Of a stretch of DNA of 34,285 nucleotides, positions 14,851 through 23,687 are shown piece by piece. Position 1 is the first letter of the stretch, and the number at the start of each line of letters is the position of its first letter. Below the pieces are notes generated by a model. The model did no database searches. It was not told the origin of the DNA and saw only the letters and a list, made by a program, of their open reading frames with translations. Source of the DNA: an uncultured Clostridia bacterium (lineage in GTDB: Bacteria > Bacillota > Clostridia > Oscillospirales > Ruminococcaceae); NCBI GenBank assembly GCA_947631575.1, contig CANRLW010000013.1:1-34285 (forward strand), read 5' to 3'. A program made the position numbers and the translations under genes.

Positions 14851-15984
14851 ATGATTTATAAAGATTTTCAGGATTTGAAATTATCGGCTCTCGGCATGGG
14901 CGCTATGCGCCTTCCGGTAATAGGCGGAGATGATTCCAAGATAGATGAAACAGCCGCGAAAGAAATGGTCGCTTACGCTATGGAACATGGCGTGAATTAT
15001 TACGACACCGCCTGGGGTTACCATGACGGCAATTCCGAGTTAGTGATGGGAAGAGCCTTAAAAGGTTATCCGAGAGATAGTTTTTATTTGGCAACCAAAT
15101 TCCCGGGATATGATCTGTCCAACATGACAAAGGTGGAAGAAATTTTTGAGAAACAGCTTGAAAAATGTCAGGTGGAATACTTTGACTTCTATTTGTTTCA
15201 CAATGTCTGCGAGATGAATGTTGACGCATATCTGGACGAAAAGTACGGGATTTATGACTACTTGATGAAACAGAAAGCAAACGGAAGGATCCGTCATCTC
15301 GGATTTTCAGCGCATGGAAGTTATGATGTGATGGAACGTTTCCTTGAGAAATACTCAAAGAGCATGGAATTTTGTCAGATTCAGCTGAATTACCTGGACT
15401 GGAGTTTTCAGGACGCCAAAGCAAAGGTGGAGCTTTTGAACAAATACCACATTCCCGTTTGGGTGATGGAGCCGCTGCGGGGCGGTCGTCTGGCAAATCT
15501 TACAGACGAGGAAGAGGCAAGATTAAAAGCCATGCGTCCCGATGAGAAAATTCCTGCCTGGGCGTTCCGCTTTCTGCAATCCATACCCGAGGTGACCGTG
15601 GTACTTTCCGGTATGTCCGACATGGAGCAGATGAAAGAAAATATTCGGACTTTCCAAGAAGAAAAACCCCTTTCCGCAGAAGAAATGAAAATTCTGCTGG
15701 CTATGGCGGACGAAATGGTAAAGAAGATCGTCCTGCCCTGCACCGCCTGCCGATACTGCGTGAGTCACTGTCCGCAGGGACTGGATATTCCGACCTTGCT
15801 GGCTTTCTACAATGAGCACTGTTTCACCAACGGCGGATTTATCGCACCGATGGCAATGTCCTCATATCCGAACGACAAGCTGCCGAGCGCCTGTTTAGGC
15901 TGTAGGAGCTGCGAAAGCGTCTGTCCGCAGCAGATTAAGATATCTGAGGCTATGACTGATTTTTCCGAAAAATTAAACATGTAA
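14851..15984 (+). CDS. Aldo/keto reductase with C-terminal 2x[4Fe-4S] domain
   Basis: 377-aa cytosolic protein: an AKR barrel (residues ~1-285) with the tetrad Asp52 (YDTAWGY), Tyr57, Lys83 (ATKF) and His117 (LFHNV), followed by a ferredoxin-like tail with CTACRYCVSHCPQG and, about 45 residues later, CLGCRSCESVCPQQ. This is a known Clostridial AKR architecture, proposed to exchange electrons with ferredoxin or flavodoxin instead of, or as well as, NAD(P)H. AAGGAGG lies before the ATG. Its tail is the probable relative of the stand-alone ferredoxin-like protein at 13050. Confidence 0.92.
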   Translation: MIYKDFQDLKLSALGMGAMRLPVIGGDDSKIDETAAKEMVAYAMEHGVNYYDTAWGYHDGNSELVMGRALKGYPRDSFYLATKFPGYDLSNMTKVEEIFEKQLEKCQVEYFDFYLFHNVCEMNVDAYLDEKYGIYDYLMKQKANGRIRHLGFSAHGSYDVMERFLEKYSKSMEFCQIQLNYLDWSFQDAKAKVELLNKYHIPVWVMEPLRGGRLANLTDEEEARLKAMRPDEKIPAWAFRFLQSIPEVTVVLSGMSDMEQMKENIRTFQEEKPLSAEEMKILLAMADEMVKKIVLPCTACRYCVSHCPQGLDIPTLLAFYNEHCFTNGGFIAPMAMSSYPNDKLPSACLGCRSCESVCPQQIKISEAMTDFSEKLNM

Positions 15985-16014
15985 AACGATACAGGAACAT
16001 AGCAGAGGTGTCTA

Positions 16015-17025
16015 ATGAAAATCAGAAAATTGCGGCAAATCGAAGTCTCAGAGATCGGGATGGGATGTATGGGCTTTTCTCACGGCTACGGCAATGCCCC
16101 GGAGCGTGAGTACAGCATTCGGGCTATCCAAGAGGCTTATGAGTATGGCTGTACGTTTTTCGATACAGCAGAAACCTATGGAACACAGCAGTTTTACCCC
16201 GGTCATAACGAGCAGCTTGTGGGAGAGGCAATTCTCCCTTTTCGGAAGAAAGTCGTTCTGGCAACCAAGTTTCATTTCCGAAATGAGATGCCGACAAAGC
16301 GTGAAGAGATTGACAAGGTGATAAGGCGGCATTTGGAACAGTCGCTCAAAAATCTTCAAACGGACTATGTGGATCTGTATTACCTTCACCGTGTCAATGA
16401 GGAAGTGCCTTTGGAGGAAGTTGCCCATGTGATGGGAGATTTGATCCGAGAAGGCGTCATTCGCGGTTGGGGGCTTTCACAGGTGTCCGGGGAGATGCTG
16501 CGCCGGGCGGATTCCGTTACACCGGTTTCGGCAGTACAAAATATCTATTCTATGGTAGAGAGGGATTGTGAGAGTGATATATTCCCGTACTGCTTAGAGC
16601 ATGGGATTGGCGTTGTCCCGTTTTCTCCCATCGCCAGCGGTTTGCTTTCGGGAAAAGTGACCGAGAAAACCAGTTTCGAGGGGGACGATGTGCGGAAATT
16701 TGTGCCGCAGCTCAGTTCAGAAAATTTGATTGCAAATCGCCCTATTGTGGAGATAGTATTTCAATTTGCCAATGCCAAGAACGCTACTAATGCACAGATC
16801 GCCTTAGCGTGGATGATTCACAAATATCCCAATGTAGTACCCATTCCAGGTTCAAAAAACCGAGAGCGGATTTTGGAAAACCTGAAAGCCTGTGAAGTTT
16901 CCCTGACGGAAGAAGAATTTTCTGCATTGGAATCCGCGTTGAATGCGTGTACCGTCTACGGGCACAGAGGGCATGTGGAAACAGAACAAAATCCCACGTT
17001 CGCATTTAATAAACAGGAGCGATAA
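16015..17025 (+). CDS. Aldo/keto reductase (YakC/AKR13-like)
   Basis: 336-aa AKR without signal or Fe-S tail. Tetrad: Asp50 (FFDTAETYG), Tyr55, Lys85 (ATKF), His125 (YYLHRVN). The insert before EQLVGEA and the C-terminal PIPGSKNRERILENL NADPH motif fit the AKR12/13-type family. AGAGGTG precedes the ATG, 30 nt after the Fe-S AKR. Likely reduces aldehydes or ketones; substrate unknown. Confidence 0.91.
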   Translation: MKIRKLRQIEVSEIGMGCMGFSHGYGNAPEREYSIRAIQEAYEYGCTFFDTAETYGTQQFYPGHNEQLVGEAILPFRKKVVLATKFHFRNEMPTKREEIDKVIRRHLEQSLKNLQTDYVDLYYLHRVNEEVPLEEVAHVMGDLIREGVIRGWGLSQVSGEMLRRADSVTPVSAVQNIYSMVERDCESDIFPYCLEHGIGVVPFSPIASGLLSGKVTEKTSFEGDDVRKFVPQLSSENLIANRPIVEIVFQFANAKNATNAQIALAWMIHKYPNVVPIPGSKNRERILENLKACEVSLTEEEFSALESALNACTVYGHRGHVETEQNPTFAFNKQER

Positions 17026-17082
17026 AGGACAGCGTTTACATACTCCAAATATCTGGCGTATGAACTCGGCAAAAAATTATAA
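17026..17082 (+). pseudogene. Possible scar: C-terminal codons of a deleted gene
   Basis: A short open stretch encodes AFTYSKYLAYELGKKL and then a stop, just before the ribosome site of the DUF362 gene. It has coding-like composition and no start, and may be the tail of a gene removed between the AKR and DUF362. It is too short to identify and may be chance. Confidence 0.2.
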
Positions 17083-17097
17083 CAAGGAGGTTAGAGC

Positions 17098-18153
17098 ATG
17101 AGAAAACGGGTTTTGCCTTTTTTCGTATTGCTGTTGACAATGACATTTACAGGCTGCACGCAGAACACGCCGACAAGCGGTTCTGATAATCACATATCGT
17201 ATAATGTAAATTCTTCAAATTCCGAAAATAACGTTAATTCAACGGAAAACACCCCGTCTGATGTTCCAACAAATTCCGACGTTCCGACCGTTTATATGAC
17301 GACTGACATCTCCCCGCAGGGAATGTTGGCGGTGTATAATGCGCTCGGCTGGACTCCCACGGGAAAGGTTGCCGTCAAGCTGTCTACCGGTGAGCCTCCT
17401 GCAAGCAACTATCTTCGCCCCGAACTGATAAAAGACCTTGTTCAGTCGGTGAACGGAACTATCGTCGAGTGCAACACTGCTTACGGCGGTTCGCGTAGTG
17501 AAACCGCTATGCACTATCAAGTTGCTAAAGACCACGGGTTCACCGAAATCGCAGACTTTCAAATTCTGGACGAAAACGGCTCTATGACGCTGCCCGTAAA
17601 CGGTGGCTCGGTTCTCAAAGAAAACTATGTCGGCGCGGCGTTCGGCGATTATGATTGTTATCTTGTGCTTTCACATTTCAAAGGTCATGCTATGGCAGGC
17701 TACGGAGGCGCTATCAAGAATATTTCGATAGGACTTGGTTCGTCAATGGGAAAATGCTGGATTCACAGCGGCGGCACGAGCAAAACCAACGCTTGGGGCG
17801 GTAAGCAGGACGCTTTCTTAGAGGCAATGGCTGAGGCGGGAAAAGCGGTTTCAGACTATCTAGGCAACGGCGAACGCATAGTTTATGTCAACGTGATGAA
17901 CCGTCTTTCCATTGACTGCGATTGTGACGGAAATCCTGCCGAGCCTGATATTCACGACATCGGGATTTTAGCATCAACGGACCCCGTGGCGCTTGACCAG
18001 GCGTGCATTGATTTAATTTATGCACAAAAAGACGGCGATGGGAAATCGCTTGTTCAGCGAATAGAATCGCGTAACGGTCTGCACACGCTCGAACATGCCG
18101 AGAAAATAGGTCTTGGCAGCCGTCATTACAGTCTGGTGAAGATTGATGAATGA
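17098..18153 (+). CDS. DUF362 domain lipoprotein
   Basis: 351 aa. Type II signal peptide with lipobox FTGC (Cys20), then an Asn/Ser/Thr-rich linker to ~65. The rest matches DUF362: VAVKLSTGEPP, IVECNTAYGGSR, YLVLSHFKGHAMAGYGGAIKNISIGLGS, an NVMNRLSIDCDCDGNPAEPDIHDIGILASTDPVALDQACIDL segment, and a C-terminal EKIGLGSRHY. Other DUF362 proteins carry ferredoxin-type Fe-S clusters; this one has no 4Fe-4S motif in the mature part, but CDCDGN and the GH/H residues could bind metal. The family function is unknown. AAGGAGG precedes the ATG; the stop overlaps the permease start. Confidence 0.87.
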   Translation: MRKRVLPFFVLLLTMTFTGCTQNTPTSGSDNHISYNVNSSNSENNVNSTENTPSDVPTNSDVPTVYMTTDISPQGMLAVYNALGWTPTGKVAVKLSTGEPPASNYLRPELIKDLVQSVNGTIVECNTAYGGSRSETAMHYQVAKDHGFTEIADFQILDENGSMTLPVNGGSVLKENYVGAAFGDYDCYLVLSHFKGHAMAGYGGAIKNISIGLGSSMGKCWIHSGGTSKTNAWGGKQDAFLEAMAEAGKAVSDYLGNGERIVYVNVMNRLSIDCDCDGNPAEPDIHDIGILASTDPVALDQACIDLIYAQKDGDGKSLVQRIESRNGLHTLEHAEKIGLGSRHYSLVKIDE

Positions 18154-19060
18154 AGTGGTTGAGGTACTGCAACGCGAATTTGTCTATGTGTGGTACTACT
18201 TCCAGCTCCAACTTCGGCAGATTTTTGTTTACTGGGTTCTCGGAATGGTTGTCGGCTCGCTGGTTTCAGTGTTTGCAAAGGACAGTATTCACAAGGCGTT
18301 TGAGAGTATCCGCGACAAGAAATGGGGACTGTGGGGAGTTGTTCCCGCAAGCCTCTTAGGAATTGCCTCGCCGCTTTGTATGTACGGCACGATACCCATC
18401 GCTGCGTCATTTTCAAAGCACGGAATGCGCCACGACTGGTTAGCGGCGTTTATGATGTCGAGCGTGCTTTTAAATCCTCAGCTAATCATGTATTCCTCGG
18501 CTTTGGGAGTAACGGCGCTTGTTATCCGAATTGTATCTTGTGCGTTATGCGGGATCGTGGCGGGAATTGTCGTTCATCTTGTTTATAAAGACAAGCCGTT
18601 TTTCAACTTCAAAGGCTTTGAGCCGAAAGCAAGCCACGACACCCACCCGAACCCGTTTTTGCGGTTTCTGTTCAACTTAGGACGCAACATCAAGGCAACG
18701 GGATTGTGGTTTCTGCTTGGCGTTTTGCTGTCCGCGCTGTTTCAGCGGTATGTTCCCGCGGACAAATTCGCCGCTTTATTCGGCGAGGCGAACGAGGGTT
18801 TCGGTGTACTTATGGCGGCAACTATCGGCGTTCCGCTCTATGCCTGCGGAGGAGGAACGATACCGCTAATTCGCGAATGGCTGTCAATGGGAATGAGCAT
18901 GGGCAGCGCCTCGGCGTTTATGATAACGGGTCCCGCGACGAAAATCACGAATTTAGGCGCGCTGAAAATCGTTCTCGGAATGAAACGGTTTCTGCTGTAT
19001 CTCGCCTTCGTAATGGCGTTTTCTTTGGTGACGGGATTGCTTGTCAATCTGATCATATAA
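18146..19060 (+). CDS. Permease of the PF03773 (ArsP_1/UPF0718) family
   Basis: 304-aa membrane protein with about eight helices. Family signatures SPLCMYGTIPIAASF and GVPLYACGGGTIPLIREW, each with a conserved Cys, and MITGPATKITNLGALK. Members are linked to efflux of organoarsenicals or divalent metals, but many have unknown substrates. ATG 18146 is chosen over the in-frame TTG at 18143; GGTGA lies 7 nt upstream. It overlaps the DUF362 stop by 8 nt, so the two are probably cotranslated and functionally paired. Confidence 0.85.
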   Translation: MNEVVEVLQREFVYVWYYFQLQLRQIFVYWVLGMVVGSLVSVFAKDSIHKAFESIRDKKWGLWGVVPASLLGIASPLCMYGTIPIAASFSKHGMRHDWLAAFMMSSVLLNPQLIMYSSALGVTALVIRIVSCALCGIVAGIVVHLVYKDKPFFNFKGFEPKASHDTHPNPFLRFLFNLGRNIKATGLWFLLGVLLSALFQRYVPADKFAALFGEANEGFGVLMAATIGVPLYACGGGTIPLIREWLSMGMSMGSASAFMITGPATKITNLGALKIVLGMKRFLLYLAFVMAFSLVTGLLVNLII

Positions 19061-19084
19061 AATAAGAAAAAAGGAGATTTTATT

Positions 19085-19648
19085 ATGTCAACAATGGTTA
19101 AAACTTTAGAAAAACCGCGTCTGTCGGTGAAAGCACAGGCAATTGCAACACTCGCGGCGATTGTCGGAGCGGTGGCAGTACCGCAGATATTCCACGTTTT
19201 AGGCGCAGCGTCGGGACTTGGGACTTCGCTCGGCGAGGCGTTTTTGCCGATGCACCTTCCGATAATTCTCGTCGGACTGCTTGCAGGACCGTATGCGGGA
19301 GCGATAGCGGGACTTTTAGGGCCGCTTTGTAGCTTTGCACTTTCGGGAATGCCCGGAGTGGTTATGCTCCCGTTTATGATGGTTGAGTTGTGCATTTACG
19401 GTTTAACGGCGGGCATTTTGAGAAATGTAAAATTGCCGACAATCGTTAAGGTCGTTATAGCGCAAATCGCAGGACGTGCGGTAAGAGCGGGCGCAATTCT
19501 GCTCGGAGTTTACGCTTTCGGCAGCAAGGTAAACGTTTCGACAATTTGGACGAGCATAGGAACAGGATTGTTCGGGATTGCGCTGCAATGGGCGTTGCTG
19601 CCGCTTATCGTCTATCGCGTGGAGAATTTGAAGAAAAATGACAACTGA
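19085..19648 (+). CDS. ECF transporter S component (substrate unknown)
   Basis: 187-aa integral membrane protein with about six helices, of the ECF-type S-component superfamily (PF12822-like). The motif GTSLGEAFLPMHLPIILVGLLAGPYAGAIAGLLGPL with the Pro/Gly-rich loop is typical. No EcfA or EcfT genes are nearby, so it would use a shared energising module elsewhere. AAGGAG precedes the ATG; it overlaps the next gene by 11 nt. Confidence 0.82.
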   Translation: MSTMVKTLEKPRLSVKAQAIATLAAIVGAVAVPQIFHVLGAASGLGTSLGEAFLPMHLPIILVGLLAGPYAGAIAGLLGPLCSFALSGMPGVVMLPFMMVELCIYGLTAGILRNVKLPTIVKVVIAQIAGRAVRAGAILLGVYAFGSKVNVSTIWTSIGTGLFGIALQWALLPLIVYRVENLKKNDN

Positions 19649-20066
19649 TTTTGAGCGCGCGAAAACGCTGTTTGAAGGAAACAATTACACCTGCGTTTTG
19701 TGCAAGGGCGAGCAGATTTACACAAGCACAGAACGCGGTGTAAAGCCGCTTTTGGAACTGCTGGACGGTGCTGAAAACCTGAACGGATTTTCAGCTGCCG
19801 ACAAAATCGTAGGGAAAGCGGCGGCAATGCTTTATGTTCTCCTTGGTGTGAAAGAGGTGTACGCCGAGGTTTTAAGCCGTGCGGGAGCAGAAGTTTTCGC
19901 AAATTACAAAATTGCCTGCGAATACGGTGAGTTAACCGGGCAAATCATCAACCGAAACGGCGACGGAATTTGCCCTATGGAAAAGGCGGTGCAGGAAATT
20001 GACGACCCTGTTTTGGGATTAAAAGCAATAAAAAATAAACTCGCTTTGCTTTCAAGGACAAAATGA
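19638..20066 (+). CDS. DUF1893 (TM1506-like) protein
   Basis: 142-aa protein of the DUF1893 family, with cytidine-deaminase-like fold in its structural representative. Visible: CVLCKGEQIYTSTERGVKPLLELL, the DKIVGKAAAMLYVLLGV helix, AEVLSRAGAEVF, and the end motif CPMEKAVQEIDDPVLGLKAIKNKL. The function is unknown. Its coupling to an ECF S component suggests metabolism of the imported compound. It is the last gene of the DUF362-permease-ECF-DUF1893 unit and is followed by a terminator. Confidence 0.85.
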   Translation: MTTDFERAKTLFEGNNYTCVLCKGEQIYTSTERGVKPLLELLDGAENLNGFSAADKIVGKAAAMLYVLLGVKEVYAEVLSRAGAEVFANYKIACEYGELTGQIINRNGDGICPMEKAVQEIDDPVLGLKAIKNKLALLSRTK

Positions 20067-20085
20067 GACATAACAGAATATTGAC

Positions 20086-20120
20086 AGCACTCGGAAGAAA
20101 TTTCGGGTGCTTTTCTTTTC
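20086..20120 (+). terminator. Rho-independent terminator after DUF1893
   Basis: AGCACTCG (20086-20093) and CGGGTGCT (20104-20111) form an 8-bp stem with one G-U pair favouring the plus-strand RNA, followed by TTTCTTTTC. Confidence 0.8.
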
Positions 20121-20189
20121 AGAAGTATTTTATATAGTTTAAGGCAAGTTCTTTGCCGTCCTTGTGACCGTAGTCACGCCTATAATTTT

Positions 20190-20545
20190 TCTCTGCTTTT
20201 CATCAAACAGATATGTTTTAATTCATGGCTTGTTGGTCTTATTAAGTGCAAAGAATGTGGCTGCGCTGTGATGATTGATATTCAAATCAAGAAAAACAGC
20301 TGAAAATCCTATCGCTGTCTGATCGATTACGGATGGACGACGCATACTGCCTGTGTTTCAAGAGGGTACAAAATAAGATTGGAAACATTGAGAATATGGT
20401 TTATAATGCAATGCGCGAGCGTATAAAAAGCCTTGAAATTGCACGGAAACAAAAGAAAACTCCCGATAAAGAAACTTCTGACACAAAGCCACCGGAAGAA
20501 CCGCTGAAAAACCGGGATTTCCTATTTAATAATGCCGAAAAATAG
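20190..20545 (+). pseudogene. Remnant of a serine recombinase (zinc-ribbon and coiled-coil part)
   Basis: About 20205-20300 encodes FNSWLVGLIKCKECGCAVMI and then a stop; this is the recombinase zinc-beta-ribbon hallmark (SWLxGLxKCxxCG). After a frameshift, 20333-20545 encodes GNIENMVYNAMRERIKSLEIA, the usual segment after the ribbon, then KKTPDKE... to a stop. No catalytic domain, no intact frame. It is on the opposite strand to the remnant at 13310. Between 20546 and 20900 I see only short open stretches, for example 23 codons from ATG 20616, and no identifiable gene. Confidence 0.5.
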
Positions 20546-20901
20546 GCATATTCACAAGTTCGTAGGGTGCGCTGTTCGCAGATAATGCTAAAATGGTTTT
20601 ATTGGGGCGGATATTATGACTGACAAAAACGGGATATACTTATCTGTGGTCGGCGATAGTTATGTGTCTGATGACAACGATGAATAATATTGTTGACGCA
20701 TTGCGCTAACCCTTGGATACGCAGTATATTCTGTATGATTACTTGAAATCACGAAGTGAGTTTGTCACACACGAGGATTGGCTTGAAACAATATTGTCCG
20801 AGGGATATTTCTTCCGCAGAGCGAAACGGTTAACGCACCAAATCATTTGCGGGCATAACTCTTTTCTAAAACAGAAAGTACCTTCCTTACAATATACAAA
20901 T

Positions 20902-20942
20902 AAAAGTGCTAATTTCCATTTTGGATTTTGGCGCTTTTTTTA
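20902..20942 (+). terminator. Terminator-like hairpin before pstS
   Basis: AAAAGTGC (20902-20909) pairs with GCGCTTTT (20931-20938), with inner pairing in between, followed by a T run. It insulates pstS from upstream transcripts. Confidence 0.6.
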
Positions 20943-20951
20943 TACAAAAAT

Positions 20952-20968
20952 TTTACATACAATTTACA
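20952..20968 (+). promoter_or_regulatory. Candidate Pho box upstream of pstS
   Basis: TTTACA at 20952-20957 and again at 20963-20968: direct repeats 11 bp apart, one helical turn, as in Gram-positive PhoP sites (TTAACA/TTTACA repeats). A TATACT box lies downstream at 21002-21007 without a good -35, as expected for an activated promoter. The response regulator that would bind it is encoded at 25117. Confidence 0.5.
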
Positions 20969-21050
20969 CGTAAATGATTTCAGCCTTAACACGCCGCGAG
21001 GTATACTTAAATTGCAAACAAAAAGCAATATTTTGAAAGGAAGTAAGTAT

Positions 21051-21929
21051 ATGAAAAACAAACAATTTATGGCGGGAGTTCTGGCGGTCTTAATGGCGAT
21101 TTGCGCGGCAGGCTGCTCGAACAGTGAAAACAACAGCGGACAATATTCCTCCGGCAGTCAGCAGTCATCAAGCAGTCAGCCGTCAGATAACGACAAACAG
21201 TCGGCAACTGTTTCGACAGACGGTTCGACGTCTATGGAATCCGTTATCGGGTTCTTAAGCGAGGCTTATCAGGAGAAAACGGGCGTTAAAGTGACCTACA
21301 ATCCCACGGGTTCTGGTTCGGGAATACAAGCCGTTCAGGACGGACGCTGCGACATCGGACTTTCGAGCCGCGACCTTAAGCCCGAAGAATCCCAAACTCT
21401 TAACGGTACGGTAATTGCTCTCGACGGCATAGCTGTTATTGTCAACAAAAATAACGCAGTTGCAAATCTCACAAAAGAGCAGATAACAAAAATCTATCTT
21501 GGTGAAATCAAAAACTGGTCGGAGGTTGGCGGCAGCGACGCTCCCATTGTTTGCATAGGCAGAGAGGCAGCGTCGGGAACTCGCGACGGCTTTGAATCCG
21601 TCACGGGTACTGCGGAAAAATGCATTTACTCGCAGGAACTCACTTCAACGGGCGACGTAATTCAGACAGTCGCGTCTAATCCTAACGCCATAGGCTATGC
21701 GTCGCTTGCGGCTGTCGGAGATACCGTAAAGGCATTGAGCGTTGACGGAGTTACTCCCTCGGAAGATACGGTTTTAAGCAAGGAATACCCCATTCAAAGA
21801 GGTTTTTTGCTTGTTACTCCTAAAGACAAGGCTCTTTCAGCGTCGGCGCAGGCGTTCTTCGATTTCTGCACAAGCAGCGAAGTAAGCGAGTATATAAGAG
21901 AGGCAGGTGCGGTTCCTGTTGCAGAATAA
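21051..21929 (+). CDS. pstS: Phosphate ABC transporter substrate-binding lipoprotein PstS
   Basis: 292-aa lipoprotein (lipobox AAGC, Cys22) of the PBP_like/PstS family. Linker 23-55, then VSTDGSTSMESVIGFL: the S-T-S loop that binds phosphate. GSGSGIQAVQDGRCDIGLSSRDL, VIALDGIAVIVNKNN, IYLGEIKNWSEVGG and CIGREAASGTRDGFES are further PstS signatures. The start at 21051 fits AAAGGAAG upstream. It is first of pstSCAB-phoU and follows a Pho-box-like repeat, so phosphate limitation should induce it. Confidence 0.95.
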   Translation: MKNKQFMAGVLAVLMAICAAGCSNSENNSGQYSSGSQQSSSSQPSDNDKQSATVSTDGSTSMESVIGFLSEAYQEKTGVKVTYNPTGSGSGIQAVQDGRCDIGLSSRDLKPEESQTLNGTVIALDGIAVIVNKNNAVANLTKEQITKIYLGEIKNWSEVGGSDAPIVCIGREAASGTRDGFESVTGTAEKCIYSQELTSTGDVIQTVASNPNAIGYASLAAVGDTVKALSVDGVTPSEDTVLSKEYPIQRGFLLVTPKDKALSASAQAFFDFCTSSEVSEYIREAGAVPVAE

Positions 21930-22836
21930 TGCGGTTTCAGCTATACATATTCTCGAAAAGCCGAAAAAGGCAAATCCCGCCGCGGAAATCTCCGAAAAGC
22001 TTATGCACATTATTTTCGGAGTATGCGGGTTTATAGCCGTGGCGTTTGTACTGGTGATAACGGTATTTCTTGTCATTTCGGGAGCGCCCGCGATAAACGA
22101 GATAGGAATAACAAATTTCCTTTTCGGAACGGAATGGGCGCCGACAAACTCCGACCCGAAATTCGGCATACTGCCGTTTGTTCTAAGCTCGGTCTGCGCG
22201 ACAACAGGCGCGGTAATTATCGGAGTTCCTATCGGAATTTTATGCGCGGCGTTTCTCGCGAAATTTTCGGGAAAGCGTATAAGCGCGGCGGTAAGCGGCG
22301 CTGTCAGCCTTATGGCGGGAATACCGTCGGTGGTTTACGGACTTTTGGGAATGATTTATGTTGTTCCTGCCGTGCGTGAAATTTTCGGACTTCCCGACGG
22401 AGCAAATTTGTTTTCGGCGATAATCGTGCTTGCAATTATGATACTGCCGTCTGTTATCTCGGTTTCGGAAACCGCTCTGCGAGCCGTTCCGAGGGAATAC
22501 GAGGAGGCGTCTTTGGCTCTCGGTGCAACGCACGCGGAAACGGTTTTCAAGGTGAGCATTCCCGCCGCGAAAAGCGGAATAACCGCGTCTGTTGTTCTCG
22601 GAGTGGGCAGAGCGGTAGGAGAGGCAATGGCGGTTATAATGGTCGCGGGAAACGTCGCGAATATGCCCGGAATCTTCAAGAGCGTAAGACTTCTCACAAC
22701 AGCGGTCGTAAGCGAGATGTCGTATTCTTCGGGACTTCATCGCGAGGCGCTGTTTTCTATCGCTCTGGTCCTTTTGATTTTCATTTTGGCAATAAATCTT
22801 GTACTGAACCTTATTGTAAAGAGGGATAAGAAATGA
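21907..22836 (+). CDS. pstC: Phosphate ABC transporter permease PstC
   Basis: 309-aa inner-membrane permease with about six helices. GTEWAPTNSDPKFGILPFVLSS is the PstC periplasmic/loop segment; LSLMAGIPSVVYGLLGM-type and the EAA loop EYEEASLALGATHAETVFKVSIPAAKSGI mediate contact with PstB. GTG 21907 is the likely start and overlaps the pstS stop by 23 nt, with AGAGAGG upstream; a later TTG cannot be excluded. Confidence 0.94.
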   Translation: MRFLLQNNAVSAIHILEKPKKANPAAEISEKLMHIIFGVCGFIAVAFVLVITVFLVISGAPAINEIGITNFLFGTEWAPTNSDPKFGILPFVLSSVCATTGAVIIGVPIGILCAAFLAKFSGKRISAAVSGAVSLMAGIPSVVYGLLGMIYVVPAVREIFGLPDGANLFSAIIVLAIMILPSVISVSETALRAVPREYEEASLALGATHAETVFKVSIPAAKSGITASVVLGVGRAVGEAMAVIMVAGNVANMPGIFKSVRLLTTAVVSEMSYSSGLHREALFSIALVLLIFILAINLVLNLIVKRDKK

Positions 22837-23687
22837 AAAAATCTCGGAAAATAAAAAGTGTTTTTCTGAATTTCATTGTTTGGACAGCCGCGGCGTTTAT
22901 CTGCCTTTTGCTTGCGGGAATGATCTTATGTATCCTCGCGCGCGGATTTCCGAACATAAGCCTTGATTTCCTCACAAATAAACCGAGCCTGCTCCATCAC
23001 ACTGTCGGTATTCTGCCTAACTTGCTGAACACGCTCTATATTATCCTTATGACGCTTGTTATTGTACTTCCACTCGGAGTGGGCGCGGCGGTGTATCTGA
23101 GCGAATACGCGAAAAACAAAAAAGCCGTGAGAATTATAGAACTTGCCGCCGAAACGCTTTCGGGAATACCGTCGATAATCTACGGACTTGTCGGAATGTT
23201 GATCTTCGTGCAGTTTTGTTCACTTCAGACAAGTCTGCTTGCGGGCGCGCTGACGCTTGTGATAATGACACTGCCGACTATCATCAGGACAACTCAGGAA
23301 AGCCTGAAAACCGTTCCCGAAAGCTACCGCGAGGGCGCTTTCGGACTTGGCGCGGGAAAATGGCACGCAATAAGAACAGTCGTTCTGCCGTCTGCAATTG
23401 ACGGCATTGTTACAGGCTGCATTTTAGCGGTAGGAAGAATTGTCGGCGAAAGCGCCGCGCTGATGTACACGGCTGGAATGGCGAACGAGATATTAACGCC
23501 TAAGGAGGCGTTAAGCGCAGGCGGCGCGGGTTCTACGCTCACGGTTTCGATGTACTTTTACACAAAGGAGCGCGTGGATATCGACACGGCGTTTGCAATT
23601 GCCGCGATACTGCTGATACTCACGCTTTTGCTCAATATTGCCGCTAAAATTGCCGCAAAATTACTGAAGAAAGGAAAAGGAAAATGA
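22833..23687 (+). CDS. pstA: Phosphate ABC transporter permease PstA
   Basis: 284-aa permease forming the translocation pore with Pst[44 protein letters not shown] and the EAA loop [29 protein letters not shown] are diagnostic. ATGA overlaps with the pstC stop, and its own stop overlaps pstB the same way, indicating tight translational coupling. Confidence 0.95.
   Translation: MKKSRKIKSVFLNFIVWTAAAFICLLLAGMILCILARGFPNISLDFLTNKPSLLHHTVGILPNLLNTLYIILMTLVIVLPLGVGAAVYLSEYAKNKKAVRIIELAAETLSGIPSIIYGLVGMLIFVQFCSLQTSLLAGALTLVIMTLPTIIRTTQESLKTVPESYREGAFGLGAGKWHAIRTVVLPSAIDGIVTGCILAVGRIVGESAALMYTAGMANEILTPKEALSAGGAGSTLTVSMYFYTKERVDIDTAFAIAAILLILTLLLNIAAKIAAKLLKKGKGK

Larger units (their letters stand above)
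20713..20973 (+). other. Unassigned open stretch, probably relic DNA
   Basis: Open for 86 codons with a segment (DYLKSRSEFVTHEDWLETILSEGYFFRRAKRL) that looks protein-like, but there is no ribosome site, the 3' part runs through the terminator hairpin and Pho box before pstS, and no family is recognised. Treat as decayed coding DNA. Confidence 0.25.
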
